Positions 45,577 through 54,351 of a DNA stretch of 64,000 nucleotides are shown one piece after another; position 1 is the stretch's first letter, and each line of letters begins with the position of its first letter. This DNA is from an uncultured bacterium (GTDB lineage Bacteria; Bacillota; Clostridia; Oscillospirales; Ruminococcaceae), in contig CAJMLV010000009.1 of the NCBI GenBank assembly GCA_905214345.1, forward strand, positions 1 through 64,000, read 5' to 3'. A program made the translations under genes and the position numbers. The notes beneath the pieces were generated by a model. That model saw nothing but the letters and a program-made list of their open reading frames with translations. It made no database searches and was not told the DNA's origin.

Positions 45577-47623
45577 GGACGGATACGACGCCTGGGTCCG
45601 GGGCCTGATGGGCAACGGCCGTTCCCGCCCGGACAAGGAAAAAGCCGATGCGGCCGCCGCCAGTCTGGCCGATATGCAGGCCCAGCTGGACGCCCTGGCC
45701 GCCGGAAACAAGCGCAGCCGCGCCGCCGCCGACGCTCTGGACGCGGTGAACAAGGCTGCGGCCTCCACCGCCGAGAACGTCCGCCGCATGAGCAGCGAGC
45801 TGACCCGCAACCTGCGCAGCGACGGGCTTTTGCAGAACAATGCCCAGCCTGCCCCGGCACCCGCTGCCGCCCCCGCCCGGGGCGCCGGGTTCCAGGGTCT
45901 TGCCGCCGAGGTCCGCACCGAGGTGCTGGGCCAGGACGCCTTTGTGGCGGATGTGGTCAAGGCTTTCCGCCGTCCCTTCGTCATGGGCACCGATGACGCC
46001 CAGCGCGCCCGGGGTCCCATGCTGCTCTGCGGGCCGGAGGGCACCGGCCGCCACTACACCCTGCGGTGTGTGGTGCAAAAAATGGCCGACCGGGGTCTTT
46101 TGAAAAGTCCCGACATCGAAACCATGGACCTGTCCCTCTACCCCGGTCCCGCCCAGGAAAAACTGTTTCTGCAGGACCTGTACGCGGCCCTGCAATCCCC
46201 CGCCGAGGTGCTGGCCTTCGACCACTACGAAGCCTGCGGCTCCTCCTACCTGAACATGCTGGCCGACCTGGCCATGGACGGCACCCTGGCCCTGACCAGC
46301 CGCTATGTGCTGCAGCGGGGCATCCTGGTGGATGTGGGCACCGCCCTGGCACCGGGTGCGGTGGGTGAACTGAACGCCGGGGGCAAATACTTCGTCTTTT
46401 TCTCCGAGAAGGACGAGGCCGCTCTGGCCGACCGGTTCGGCGCCCGCTTCGTGGACGCCCTTGCCGGGGACATCTGCCGCACCGACCCTTTCACCCCCGA
46501 AAGCCTGGCCGCCATCGCCGCCCGGGAACTGAACTTCCTGGCCCAGAAAGCCAAAAGCCGGTGCGGGCTGGCCCTTTCCATGGGGGCGGATATGCGGGAT
46601 TACCTGGCCGCCCAGTACGGCAAGCGGGGCGGCATGACCTCCATGCGGGAATTTGCCGACCTGCTCTTCCGGGCCCTGGCGGAATATGTCCTTTCTTCCG
46701 ACACCACCCCCGCTGAGGGCACCCCTGCCGTCCTGACAGTGCGGGAGGGCCGCATCTTTGCCGCAGTAAACGGAGGCGAGGCCTTCGACCTGCTCTCCCT
46801 GCTGCCCCAGCAGTACCGGGGCGATGTGGAAGCGGTGGAAGCAGAACTGGACCGCATCGTGGGCCTGGACGAGGTCAAGACCTTTGTGCGGGACATCGCC
46901 AAAAACGTGCAGGCCCAGCAGCGGCGCAAGGCCCAGGGCCTGCCGGTGGCGGACATCAACATGCACATGATCTTTACCGGCAACCCCGGCACCGGCAAGA
47001 CCACCATCGCCCGCATCCTGGCCAAATACCTGAAAGCCATCGGCGCTTTGCGGGGCGGCCAGCTGGTGGAGGTGGGTCGTGCCGACCTGGTGGGCCGGTA
47101 TGTGGGCCACACCGCCCCCCTGACCAATCAGGTCATCAACAGCGCTTTGGGCGGCGTACTCTTCATTGATGAAGCGTACAGCCTTTACCGGGGCGGCGAG
47201 GACAGCTTCGGCCTGGAAGCCATCGACACCCTGGTCAAGGGCATCGAGGACCACCGCAACGACCTGGTGGTGATCCTGGCAGGCTACACCCATGAGATGC
47301 AGACCTTCCTGGCCGCCAACTCCGGCCTGGCCAGCCGCTTCCCCAACCAGATCGAGTTCCCCGACTACACCGCCGACGAACTGTGGGCCATCCTGGGCAG
47401 TCTGGCCGCCTCCAAGGGCTACCGCCTGGACGAAGGCTGTGCCATGCCCCTCAAGACCTGGTTTGCCCGCCGTCAGGCGGAGGATGCCGCCAAGGCAGGC
47501 AACGGCCGCATGGCCCGCAACGCTTTGGAGCGGGCTATCCTGAACCAGTCCCGCCGCCTGGTGGCGGACCCCGGCGCACCTTTGGACCTGCTGCTGCCCG
47601 GGGACTTTGACCTGGATGAATAA
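45566..47623 (+). CDS. Double AAA+ ATPase, CbxX/SpoVK-like second domain
   Basis: A 685-residue ATPase. After a coiled, Ala-rich N-terminus (1-110) comes a first AAA+ domain of Clp-type layout (about 120-330) whose Walker A reads GPEGTGRH near 154 (Lys and Thr replaced) and Walker B FDHYE near 213; it may no longer hydrolyse ATP. The second domain (about 425-685) is of CbxX/CfxQ type with intact Walker A GNPGTGKTT near 472 and Walker B LFIDEAYSL near 532, and the sensor region AGYTHEM. It overlaps the membrane-protein gene by 11 bases. It may unfold, remodel or assemble the modified membrane protein. Confidence 0.85.
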   Translation: MSIEDGYDAWVRGLMGNGRSRPDKEKADAAAASLADMQAQLDALAAGNKRSRAAADALDAVNKAAASTAENVRRMSSELTRNLRSDGLLQNNAQPAPAPAAAPARGAGFQGLAAEVRTEVLGQDAFVADVVKAFRRPFVMGTDDAQRARGPMLLCGPEGTGRHYTLRCVVQKMADRGLLKSPDIETMDLSLYPGPAQEKLFLQDLYAALQSPAEVLAFDHYEACGSSYLNMLADLAMDGTLALTSRYVLQRGILVDVGTALAPGAVGELNAGGKYFVFFSEKDEAALADRFGARFVDALAGDICRTDPFTPESLAAIAARELNFLAQKAKSRCGLALSMGADMRDYLAAQYGKRGGMTSMREFADLLFRALAEYVLSSDTTPAEGTPAVLTVREGRIFAAVNGGEAFDLLSLLPQQYRGDVEAVEAELDRIVGLDEVKTFVRDIAKNVQAQQRRKAQGLPVADINMHMIFTGNPGTGKTTIARILAKYLKAIGALRGGQLVEVGRADLVGRYVGHTAPLTNQVINSALGGVLFIDEAYSLYRGGEDSFGLEAIDTLVKGIEDHRNDLVVILAGYTHEMQTFLAANSGLASRFPNQIEFPDYTADELWAILGSLAASKGYRLDEGCAMPLKTWFARRQAEDAAKAGNGRMARNALERAILNQSRRLVADPGAPLDLLLPGDFDLDE

Positions 47624-47630
47624 AATGACA

Positions 47631-47674
47631 ACGGACCCCGCCGCAAGCCGCACAGGCTTGCCGACGGGGTCCGT
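47631..47674. terminator. Terminator of the radical SAM operon (bidirectional)
   Basis: Outer 10-base stem ACGGACCCCG / CGGGGTCCGT with an inner GCAAGCC / GGCTTGC stem, then TTTTTT on the plus strand. Confidence 0.88.
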
Positions 47675-47696
47675 TTTTTCATTGTTCCGACAGTTT

Positions 47697-48245
47697 TTAC
47701 TCGGCGTTTTCCTCTTTGCGGGGGCCGGTGACCATAAACCGGGCCAGCTGCACAAAGCCCACGCCCAGAGAAGCCATGGCCACCACCTGGGCCAGGCGCT
47801 GGATGGCGGGCATCATCTCGCCCACCAGCAGAGCCAGCACAAACAGGCCGGCGGCATACTCAAACCGGATGGCCGCCTTGGGCGGGCGGGGTGCGCCGCC
47901 CCGCATCACAGACAATCCGGCTTCCAGCACCGCACCGTTGGTGTAGTAGGCCACCGTAAAATAGAGAAAGGCCACCCCTGCCACCAGCGGGATCTGGGCC
48001 AGGCTGCCGCCGTCCAGGAAAATCCCCAGCAAAAACGCCACCGCAGCACCCAGGGCCGGTTTGGCTGCCCGGGGGTATTCCTCCCGCACCTTGCGCAGCA
48101 TCAGGCAGCCCGCCGCCAGCAGCGCCGAAGCCAGCGCGTACAGCACACAGCTGGCGGTGTTCCAGGGCAGGGCCAGGCTGCCCAGCAGCCCGCACACACA
48201 GCCCGCCGCCAGCACCCGCCGCGCCTTCGGATTCTTCAGTTCCAT
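47697..48245 (-). CDS. Membrane protein of unknown function
   Basis: A 182-residue protein with about five hydrophobic helices (AAGCVCGLLGSLALPW, LYALASALLAAGCLML, AAVAFLLGIFLDG, GVAFLYFTVAYYT, AAGLFVLALLVGEMM) and charged ends. I do not recognise a family. It is convergent with the radical SAM operon, shares its terminator and appears to be a single gene. No ribosome-site anomaly. Confidence 0.65.
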   Translation of the reverse strand: MELKNPKARRVLAAGCVCGLLGSLALPWNTASCVLYALASALLAAGCLMLRKVREEYPRAAKPALGAAVAFLLGIFLDGGSLAQIPLVAGVAFLYFTVAYYTNGAVLEAGLSVMRGGAPRPPKAAIRFEYAAGLFVLALLVGEMMPAIQRLAQVVAMASLGVGFVQLARFMVTGPRKEENAE

Positions 48246-48375
48246 CTGTCAGACACCTCTTTGTCCCGGATATTTCCCCCATGATAACACAAACCCGGAC
48301 AGCGGGCAAGGCGGGGCATACATCTTGCTGCAGATAATTGATTTATATCTATTTTTTTGGCGTTCAGCCGCACAC

Positions 48376-48484
48376 ACCCGGCCCTTTTCCGGGTCCTGTT
48401 GTGCAAATTGACCGGGACCTGGGGCTTCCTGTGCCCCGCAGCACAATTTCTTGCGCGCACATCCCTACCGAAAGTGCCTTTCGG
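48376..48484. other. Structured intergenic segment
   Basis: The gap 48,246-48,648 has no gene. Within it are nested inverted repeats: ACCCGG/CCGGGT (48376-48394), TTGTGC/GCACAA (48399-48446) enclosing GGGGC/GCCCC (48421-48437), and a perfect CCGAAAG/CTTTCGG (48468-48484). They could be a small structured RNA or leader; no known RNA family was recognised. Confidence 0.35.
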
Positions 48485-48520
48485 CGCCCGCAGCATCGAC
48501 ATCCCGGCCCCGTGCAGTCC

Positions 48521-48550
48521 TTGACAATACGCCGTGTCCGCGTGCATAAT
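48521..48550 (+). promoter_or_regulatory. Promoter of the degV operon
   Basis: Plus strand TTGACA (48521-48526), 18-base spacer, CATAAT (48545-48550), about 100 bases before the first gene. Confidence 0.65.
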
Positions 48551-48648
48551 AGAGTAGGTCTCGTCTGCCCTTTTGGCAGGCCGGACCCGCCTTTCCTTAC
48601 CGGAAAAGCAAAGGTCTTTGTTTCGGATCACAAAAAGGAGCGTCTCGG

Positions 48649-49503
48649 ATGGTACATATTTTGACCAATTCGGTCTGCGATCTCACTCCACGGCAAATAG
48701 AGGAACTGGGCGTCACCGCCATTCCGGACTGCATCGCCTTCGGTCCCAACGAACAATACCGCAACAATATCGAAATCGACCCGCCCACCCTGTACCGCCG
48801 CCTGGCCGATTGTGAGGAGCTGCCCAAAACCGCCCATCCCAATCTGGACCAGTACATGCAGGCGTTCCGCGCGGCGGCCGCCGCACCGGGCTGCACCGAG
48901 CTGCTCTGCCTGAGCCTGACCAGCAAGATGTCCGGTTCCTGCAACACCGCCCGCAGCGCGGTGAAGCTGCTGGAAGAACAGGGTTTTGCCACCCCCGTCA
49001 CCGTCTATGATTCCCAGCAGGTCTCCTACGGTTTGGCCGTTCTGGTCAAGGAGGCCGCCCGTCTGGCGGCCCAGGGCCTGACCGCCGCCCAGATCGTGGA
49101 AAAGCTGGAGGAACTGCGCCCCCATGTGGGGGTCTATTTCGCCATGGAATCCCTGGCCAACGCCCGCAAAGGCGGCCGCGCCGGGGCCATCCGGGTACTG
49201 GCCGCCGACCTGCTCAAGGTCAAGCCCATCCTGGTGTTCCGGGACGGGCTGGTCAGTGACATCGGCATCGTGCGCGGATTTGACCGTGCCGTGGACCGTG
49301 TGGTGGACCTCTACCGGGAAAAAGCGGTCTATGGCGGTGAAGTTTACCTCTTCCATGCCGACCGCGAAGAGCTGGCCCGGGATGTGGCCCAGCGGATTCT
49401 GGCCATCGACCCCGCCGCAAAGATCACCATCGGCTGGGTGGGGGCCGTCATCGGCATCTATACCGGGGCCGGCTGTCTGGGCCTGGCCTTCCGCCAGAAA
49501 TGA
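48649..49503 (+). CDS. DegV-family fatty-acid-binding protein
   Basis: A 284-residue cytosolic protein of the DegV/FakB family, which presents fatty acids to a kinase for phosphorylation. Family patterns: TNSVCDLTPRQIEELGV at the start, SLTSKMSGSCNTARSA near 88 (Ser/Thr contacts to the carboxylate), YDSQQVSYGLA near 119 and GWVGAVIGIYTGAGCLGLAF at the end with His/Gly contacts. The corresponding FakA kinase is not in this window. First gene of an operon with the next three, ATGA overlap downstream. Confidence 0.9.
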   Translation: MVHILTNSVCDLTPRQIEELGVTAIPDCIAFGPNEQYRNNIEIDPPTLYRRLADCEELPKTAHPNLDQYMQAFRAAAAAPGCTELLCLSLTSKMSGSCNTARSAVKLLEEQGFATPVTVYDSQQVSYGLAVLVKEAARLAAQGLTAAQIVEKLEELRPHVGVYFAMESLANARKGGRAGAIRVLAADLLKVKPILVFRDGLVSDIGIVRGFDRAVDRVVDLYREKAVYGGEVYLFHADREELARDVAQRILAIDPAAKITIGWVGAVIGIYTGAGCLGLAFRQK

Positions 49504-50093
49504 CCGCCCCGGACTTTGTGTGGCTGGGGCTGGGTGCCCTGGCCTTCGGGCTGATGGTCCTGTCTGACTACGGACAGGTGCTCCGGGGCCGCCGGGGCGC
49601 GGGGATGCTGTTCCCCCTGGGCGGGGCGCTGCTCATTGCCGCCACCGCCGCCCTGCTGGTCCGCCGCTGGCGGGCCGTACCGCCGGGCCCGTTTTCCCTT
49701 GTCTGGTTCGCGGGCGCGGCTCTCATGCTGTTTCTTTTGCTCTATACCCTGTTTTTCGCTTTGCCGGCGGGCGGCAGCAGCGCCGCCACCGCCAAAAAAG
49801 ATGAACTCCGGCCTCTGGTGGACACCGGCGTGTTCGCTTTGTGCCGTCACCCGGGCGTGCTCTTCCTGGGCGGGTTTTATGCCTGCCTGTGGGGCGCCCT
49901 GGGCGGTTGGGCCCTGGGCCTTGCGTTTGTTCTGTTCACCCTGTTGGACGCCGCCTATGCCGCCTGGCAGGGAGAGTTCGTTTTCCCCCGCAGTATCCGG
50001 GACTATGCGGCTTACCAGGCCGCCACGCCCCGTTTTCTTCCCTCCGCCCGCAGCCTGCGCCGCTGCCTGCACACCCTGCACTCCCAGAAGTAA
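49500..50093 (+). CDS. Isoprenylcysteine carboxyl methyltransferase-like membrane protein
   Basis: A 197-residue membrane protein with five or so helices. Near residue 105 it carries LVDTGVFALCRHPGVLFLGG, the pattern of the ICMT/PEMT methyltransferase superfamily where the RHP motif binds SAM, and it ends with a basic tail. Bacterial members methylate lipids or unknown substrates. It starts by an ATGA overlap with the degV-type gene, so both are translated together. Without a family-specific motif the substrate is open. Confidence 0.75.
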   Translation: MTAPDFVWLGLGALAFGLMVLSDYGQVLRGRRGAGMLFPLGGALLIAATAALLVRRWRAVPPGPFSLVWFAGAALMLFLLLYTLFFALPAGGSSAATAKKDELRPLVDTGVFALCRHPGVLFLGGFYACLWGALGGWALGLAFVLFTLLDAAYAAWQGEFVFPRSIRDYAAYQAATPRFLPSARSLRRCLHTLHSQK

Positions 50094-50122
50094 AAAACAA
50101 ACAGGAAAAGGGATGTCCAACC

Positions 50123-51752
50123 ATGACCTTTGAGGAAAAACTGAAACAATGCCCGGCCGCCGAGGTCTGGCAGGAATACTGCGGTTTTCTGGACCTGAGT
50201 CTGCCCGAATACATGCAGATCCAGAAGCGCCTGGTCATGGAACAGGTGGAGCTGATGGCAGCCTGCCCGCTGGGGCAGCGTCTGTTCAAGAGCGGGGTGC
50301 CCCGGAACGTGGAAGAGTTCCGCGCCATGGTGCCCCTGACCAAGTTTGAAGATTACGCCGACGTCCTTCTGCCCCAGCGGGAAGAGATGCTGCCCGCCAA
50401 GCCGGTGGTGTGGCTGCACACCACCTGGGAGGGCGGCGACTTTCCTTCCAAGCGTGCCCCATATACCGAGAGCATGCTGGAAGCCTACACCCGCAACATT
50501 CTGGCCGCCATGATCCTGTCCACCAGCAAAGGCCGGGGGCAGTTCCATGTGCGCCCCGGTTCCCGGGTCCTGTACAGCCTGGCTCCCATGCCCTACGCCA
50601 CCGGTATGTTCCCGGACCTGATCCGGCCCCAGATCCGGCTGCGGTTCATGCCTTCCGTGCGGGAAGCCCGCAAGATGAGCTTCGGCCAGCAGACCCGCCT
50701 GGGCTACAAGCTGGCGGTCAAGCACGGCATGAACCTCTTCTTCGGCATGAGCAGTGTGCTCTACGGCGCCACCCGCAACCTGGACAGCCTGGCCAGCGGC
50801 GGGGGCGGCGGCAGCCTGAAAATGCTGTGGGGCATGAGCCCCCGCATGCTGGTGCGGCTGCTCTCGGCGCTCTACCGCTGCCGCCGTGACGGCACCTCCC
50901 TGCGTCCCCGGGACCTGTTCAAGCTGGACGGCTTCGTCTGCGTGGGCACCGACACCGCCCTGTACAAGAATGAACTGGCCGAAGCCTGGGGCATCCGTCC
51001 CCTGGAACTGGCGGGCGGAACCGAGCCTTCCTGCATGGGCACCGAGACCTGGAGCAAAAACGGCCTGGTGCTCTTCCCCGACGCCTGTTTCTACGAATTC
51101 ATCCCCGAGCACGAATACACCCGGGAACTGGAAGATCCTTCCTACACGCCCCGCACCTATCTGATGGACGAACTGGTGGCCGGGCAGAAGTACGAACTGG
51201 TGATCACGGTGCTCAAGGGCGGTGCTTTCCTGCGCTACCGGGTGGGGGACGTCTACCGCTGCCTGCGCCTGCGCAACCCGGAAGACGGCCTGGACCTGCC
51301 CCAGTTCGAGTATGTGGACCGCATCCCCACCGTCATCGACATTGCGGGCTTTACCCGCATCACCAAGCGGGAGATCGAGAAGGTCATCTCCCTGTCCCGC
51401 CTGCCCATTCCCCACTGGTTCGCGGTGAAGGAGTACGACGCCGACGGCCACTCCTACCTGGACCTGTATGTGGAGCTGGACAACGAGGACCCCGGCGCCG
51501 CCAGCCTGACCAAACAGATCCTGCAGGAACATCTGTCCATCTATTTCCGCTCCTATGACGGAGACTACAAGGACCTGAAACGCCTGCTGGGCATGGACCC
51601 GCTGCGGGTGACGGTGCTGCGCACCGGCACGATCGAAGCCTATACCCGCCGCACCGGACGCACGGTGCTGCCGGTGGGCGCCCCCCCGGGAAGCGGTGCT
51701 GGACATCCTGCGCCTGCAGGAGAACGGCGCGGAAGGAGGGGACGCACAATGA
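50123..51752 (+). CDS. GH3-family adenylate-forming enzyme (frame disturbed near its end)
   Basis: A GH3 (auxin-responsive-promoter family) acyl-adenylating enzyme, about 542 residues when the normal frame is restored. Motifs are GTDTALYKNELAEAWG near 275 and LELAGGTEPSCMGTETW near 295 for nucleotide binding, YRVGDVYRC near 373, and the C-terminal LRTGTIEAYTRRTGRTVLPV. Family members join acyl acids to amino acids or CoA. At 51681-51687 a run of seven C puts the end out of frame: with six C the protein would read PREAVLDILRLQENG and stop at 51750-51752, overlapping the next ATG as ATGA. As written, it runs on into the downstream HD-GYP protein (1,388 residues in all). Confidence 0.8.
51681..51687 (+). 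other. C7 tract causing a frameshift between two genes
   Basis: Seven consecutive C. One C fewer restores the usual GH3 C-terminus and its stop; with seven the GH3 frame continues in frame into the next protein. It may be a phase-variable site, a slippery site or a sequencing error. Confidence 0.7.
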
Positions 51753-54289
51753 CACTGAACGAACGTCTCTTCATCATCGTGCCCCTGCTCTCGCTGCTGT
51801 GCAACCTGTTCCTCTTTCTCACAACCCTGAGCACCAAGAAAGACCGGCTGGTCTACGCCTTCAGCGCGCTGCTGGGCGCCTTTACCATGTGGTCGGGCGG
51901 CTCGCTGTTCATGCGCCTGCAGCTGGCCCCCGGTTCGGAATTCTGGTACATGGTGTCCATCACCGGCATCTTCCTGGTTCCGTTTCTGATCTACAACTTC
52001 ATCTACCGGTTCACCGCCACCCGCGCCCCCTTCTCCCACATCGTGCAGGGCGTGATCTGGCTGGTGATCCTGCTGCTCAATATGGGCAACGTCTTTATCA
52101 CCGACCCCCACATGGTCACGGTGGGGCATGAGACCCGCTTTGAATACGGCGTTTCCTCCTGGGTCATCATCCCCATCCTCATGGCGGTGTACACCTTGCT
52201 GGCAGCCTGGCGCCTGGCTTACAAGAGCTGCCAGGACGGCCGGTCGGACATTTCCCAGTTCACCCCCATGCTCATCGGCGTGGGCGTCATGTTCGCCTGC
52301 ACCGTCTCCGCCACCCTGCCCCAGATGGTCTCCCTGCCGGTGGATACCTTCTCCTGCCTGGTCAACGCCGTCTGCCTGTATTACATGCTCTACCGGCGGC
52401 GCCTGGTGCCTCTGCGCAGCTTTGCTTCCAACGGGCCGGTGTTTGCCATCGCCCTGACCTGCGCCACCGTGCTGCTCATCAGCGTTTACCGCACGGCAGA
52501 CAATTTCTATGACTTGTATTTCAGCAAGTTCATGCCCTACAAGACCATCGTGTTCTCGGTGGCGGCGTCGGTGCTCACGGTGCTGCTCTTCTGCATCGTT
52601 CGCCGTCTGATGACCGCCATCCTGCTGAAAGGCGCGGAACAGCAGAACGAGGAACTGCGCCAGTTCAGCACCGATGTGAACAAGACTCTCAGCCTGGAAG
52701 CCCTGCTGCGCCTGTACCGGGATTACCTGCAGCATTCCATGCCCGGCTACACCGCCCGGGTCTTTGTGCTGGAAAGCCGCACCGGCTGCTACGAGATGCG
52801 GGACGCCACCGAAATGTCGGTGGCCTGCCGGGACAGCTTTGCCGCCGACGATCCCCTGATGGCCTGGCTGAAAACCCGGGGCAGCTGCTCCCAGTATTCG
52901 GAATTCACCCGTTCCCGCCACTTCCGCGCTTTGTGGCAGAAGGAAAAAGACCGGCTGGAACAGATGCGGGTGGAGCTGCTGCTGCCCATCATGAGCGGCG
53001 GCGAGATGACCGCCGTGACCCTGTTTTCCCGCCAGGATGACGCCCCCCGCCGTCCTCTGTCCCAAGAACGTCTGGGCATGCTGGATTCAGTGGCGGCGGT
53101 GCTGGCCATTGCGCTGAACAACGCTTCGCTGTACGAAGCCCTGCGCAAAAAAGCCCAGTACGACCCCCTTACCGGGCTGTACAACCGCAGCTATTTCCAG
53201 GAAGTGCTGCAAAACGACTTTGCCCTGGCACACCACGCCCAGCTTTCGGTGCTCATCATCAGCTTTGACGATTTCCGCCTGTACAATGAACTGTACGGCG
53301 CGGCGGAAGGCGACCGCATCCTCAAGCGGTTTGCCGATTCCCTGCGGGTGATGGTGGGCAGCCGCGGCACGGTAGCCCGGTACAGCGGCAAGGAGTTCAT
53401 TGTCAGCTTCCCCTTCTGCCCGCCGGAAACCGCCACCGACTGCGCCGAGAAAGCCCGCCAGTGGCTGGAACGGGAGATCGTGGGAACCGGGACCGGTTCC
53501 GGCCGCTTCCTGACCTTCTCCGCCGGTGTGAGCAGCTATCCCACCTGCGCCCGCAGCGTGGAAGAGCTGCTGACCTATGCGGGCATGGCGGTCTACGCCG
53601 CCAAAAACGGCGGCAAAAACCGGGTCTGCCTGTATAGTCCCGAACCGGAAGACAAGCGCATTGCCAAGAGCTACGCCTCCAAGCGGGCATTGGCGGACAG
53701 CTGTTCTTCCACCATCTATGCCCTTACCGCCGCCATCGACGCCAAGGACCACTACACCTTCAGCCATTCCCAGCACGTGGCGGAATACGCCGCCGCCCTG
53801 GCCACCGCCGCCGGGCTGGACAGCGAACATGTGGAGATCGTGCGGCAGGCGGGTCTTTTGCATGACATCGGCAAGATCGGCACCCCGGAAGCCATTCTCT
53901 CCAAGAGCGGCCGCCTGACCGACGAGGAATACACCATCATCAAACAGCATGTGGAGGCTTCCACCGCCATGATCCGGTATCTGCCTTCCATGGATTACGT
54001 CATTCCCTCGGTGCTGGGCCACCACGAACGGTGGGACGGCAAGGGCTATCCCCGGGGCATTGCCGGGGAACAGATTCCCATCGGCGCCCGGTGCCTGTGC
54101 CTGGCCGATTCCTTCGACGCCATGGTTTCCCGCCGCAGCTACAAAGAGGCCCTCAGCCTGGCGCGGGCCCTGCACGAGATCGAAACCAACCTGGGCACCC
54201 AGTTTGACCCCCACCTGGGCAAACTGTTCATCGAACTGGTGCGCAGCGGCAAAATGCCGGTACACACCGACGCCCCGCCTGAACCCTGA
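51749..54289 (+). CDS. 7TM-GAF-degenerate GGDEF-HD-GYP signalling protein
   Basis: An 846-residue membrane signalling protein. Residues 1-225 hold about seven membrane helices (histidine-kinase-7TM-like sensor), 317-457 a GAF-like domain, 470-627 a GGDEF domain, and 640-835 an HD-GYP domain. The cyclase motif is degenerate, SGKEF instead of GGDEF (near 545), so it probably cannot make cyclic di-GMP but may bind GTP. The phosphodiesterase part is intact: LLHDIGKIG near 703, HHERWDGKGYPRG near 757, ARCLCLADSFDAM. The start at 51749 has AAGGAGG. Probably degrades cyclic di-GMP or a related dinucleotide. Confidence 0.88.
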   Translation: MTLNERLFIIVPLLSLLCNLFLFLTTLSTKKDRLVYAFSALLGAFTMWSGGSLFMRLQLAPGSEFWYMVSITGIFLVPFLIYNFIYRFTATRAPFSHIVQGVIWLVILLLNMGNVFITDPHMVTVGHETRFEYGVSSWVIIPILMAVYTLLAAWRLAYKSCQDGRSDISQFTPMLIGVGVMFACTVSATLPQMVSLPVDTFSCLVNAVCLYYMLYRRRLVPLRSFASNGPVFAIALTCATVLLISVYRTADNFYDLYFSKFMPYKTIVFSVAASVLTVLLFCIVRRLMTAILLKGAEQQNEELRQFSTDVNKTLSLEALLRLYRDYLQHSMPGYTARVFVLESRTGCYEMRDATEMSVACRDSFAADDPLMAWLKTRGSCSQYSEFTRSRHFRALWQKEKDRLEQMRVELLLPIMSGGEMTAVTLFSRQDDAPRRPLSQERLGMLDSVAAVLAIALNNASLYEALRKKAQYDPLTGLYNRSYFQEVLQNDFALAHHAQLSVLIISFDDFRLYNELYGAAEGDRILKRFADSLRVMVGSRGTVARYSGKEFIVSFPFCPPETATDCAEKARQWLEREIVGTGTGSGRFLTFSAGVSSYPTCARSVEELLTYAGMAVYAAKNGGKNRVCLYSPEPEDKRIAKSYASKRALADSCSSTIYALTAAIDAKDHYTFSHSQHVAEYAAALATAAGLDSEHVEIVRQAGLLHDIGKIGTPEAILSKSGRLTDEEYTIIKQHVEASTAMIRYLPSMDYVIPSVLGHHERWDGKGYPRGIAGEQIPIGARCLCLADSFDAMVSRRSYKEALSLARALHEIETNLGTQFDPHLGKLFIELVRSGKMPVHTDAPPEP

Positions 54290-54296
54290 TAAAAAA

Positions 54297-54327
54297 GACC
54301 GGCGCTCCCGCCAAAGGAGCGCCGGTC
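54297..54327. terminator. Bidirectional terminator between the HD-GYP gene and glucokinase
   Basis: Perfect 12-base stem GACCGGCGCTCC / GGAGCGCCGGTC with a 7-base loop, then TTTTG on the plus strand. Confidence 0.88.
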
Positions 54328-54351
54328 TTTTGTTCTGTTTTGGGGATAGTC

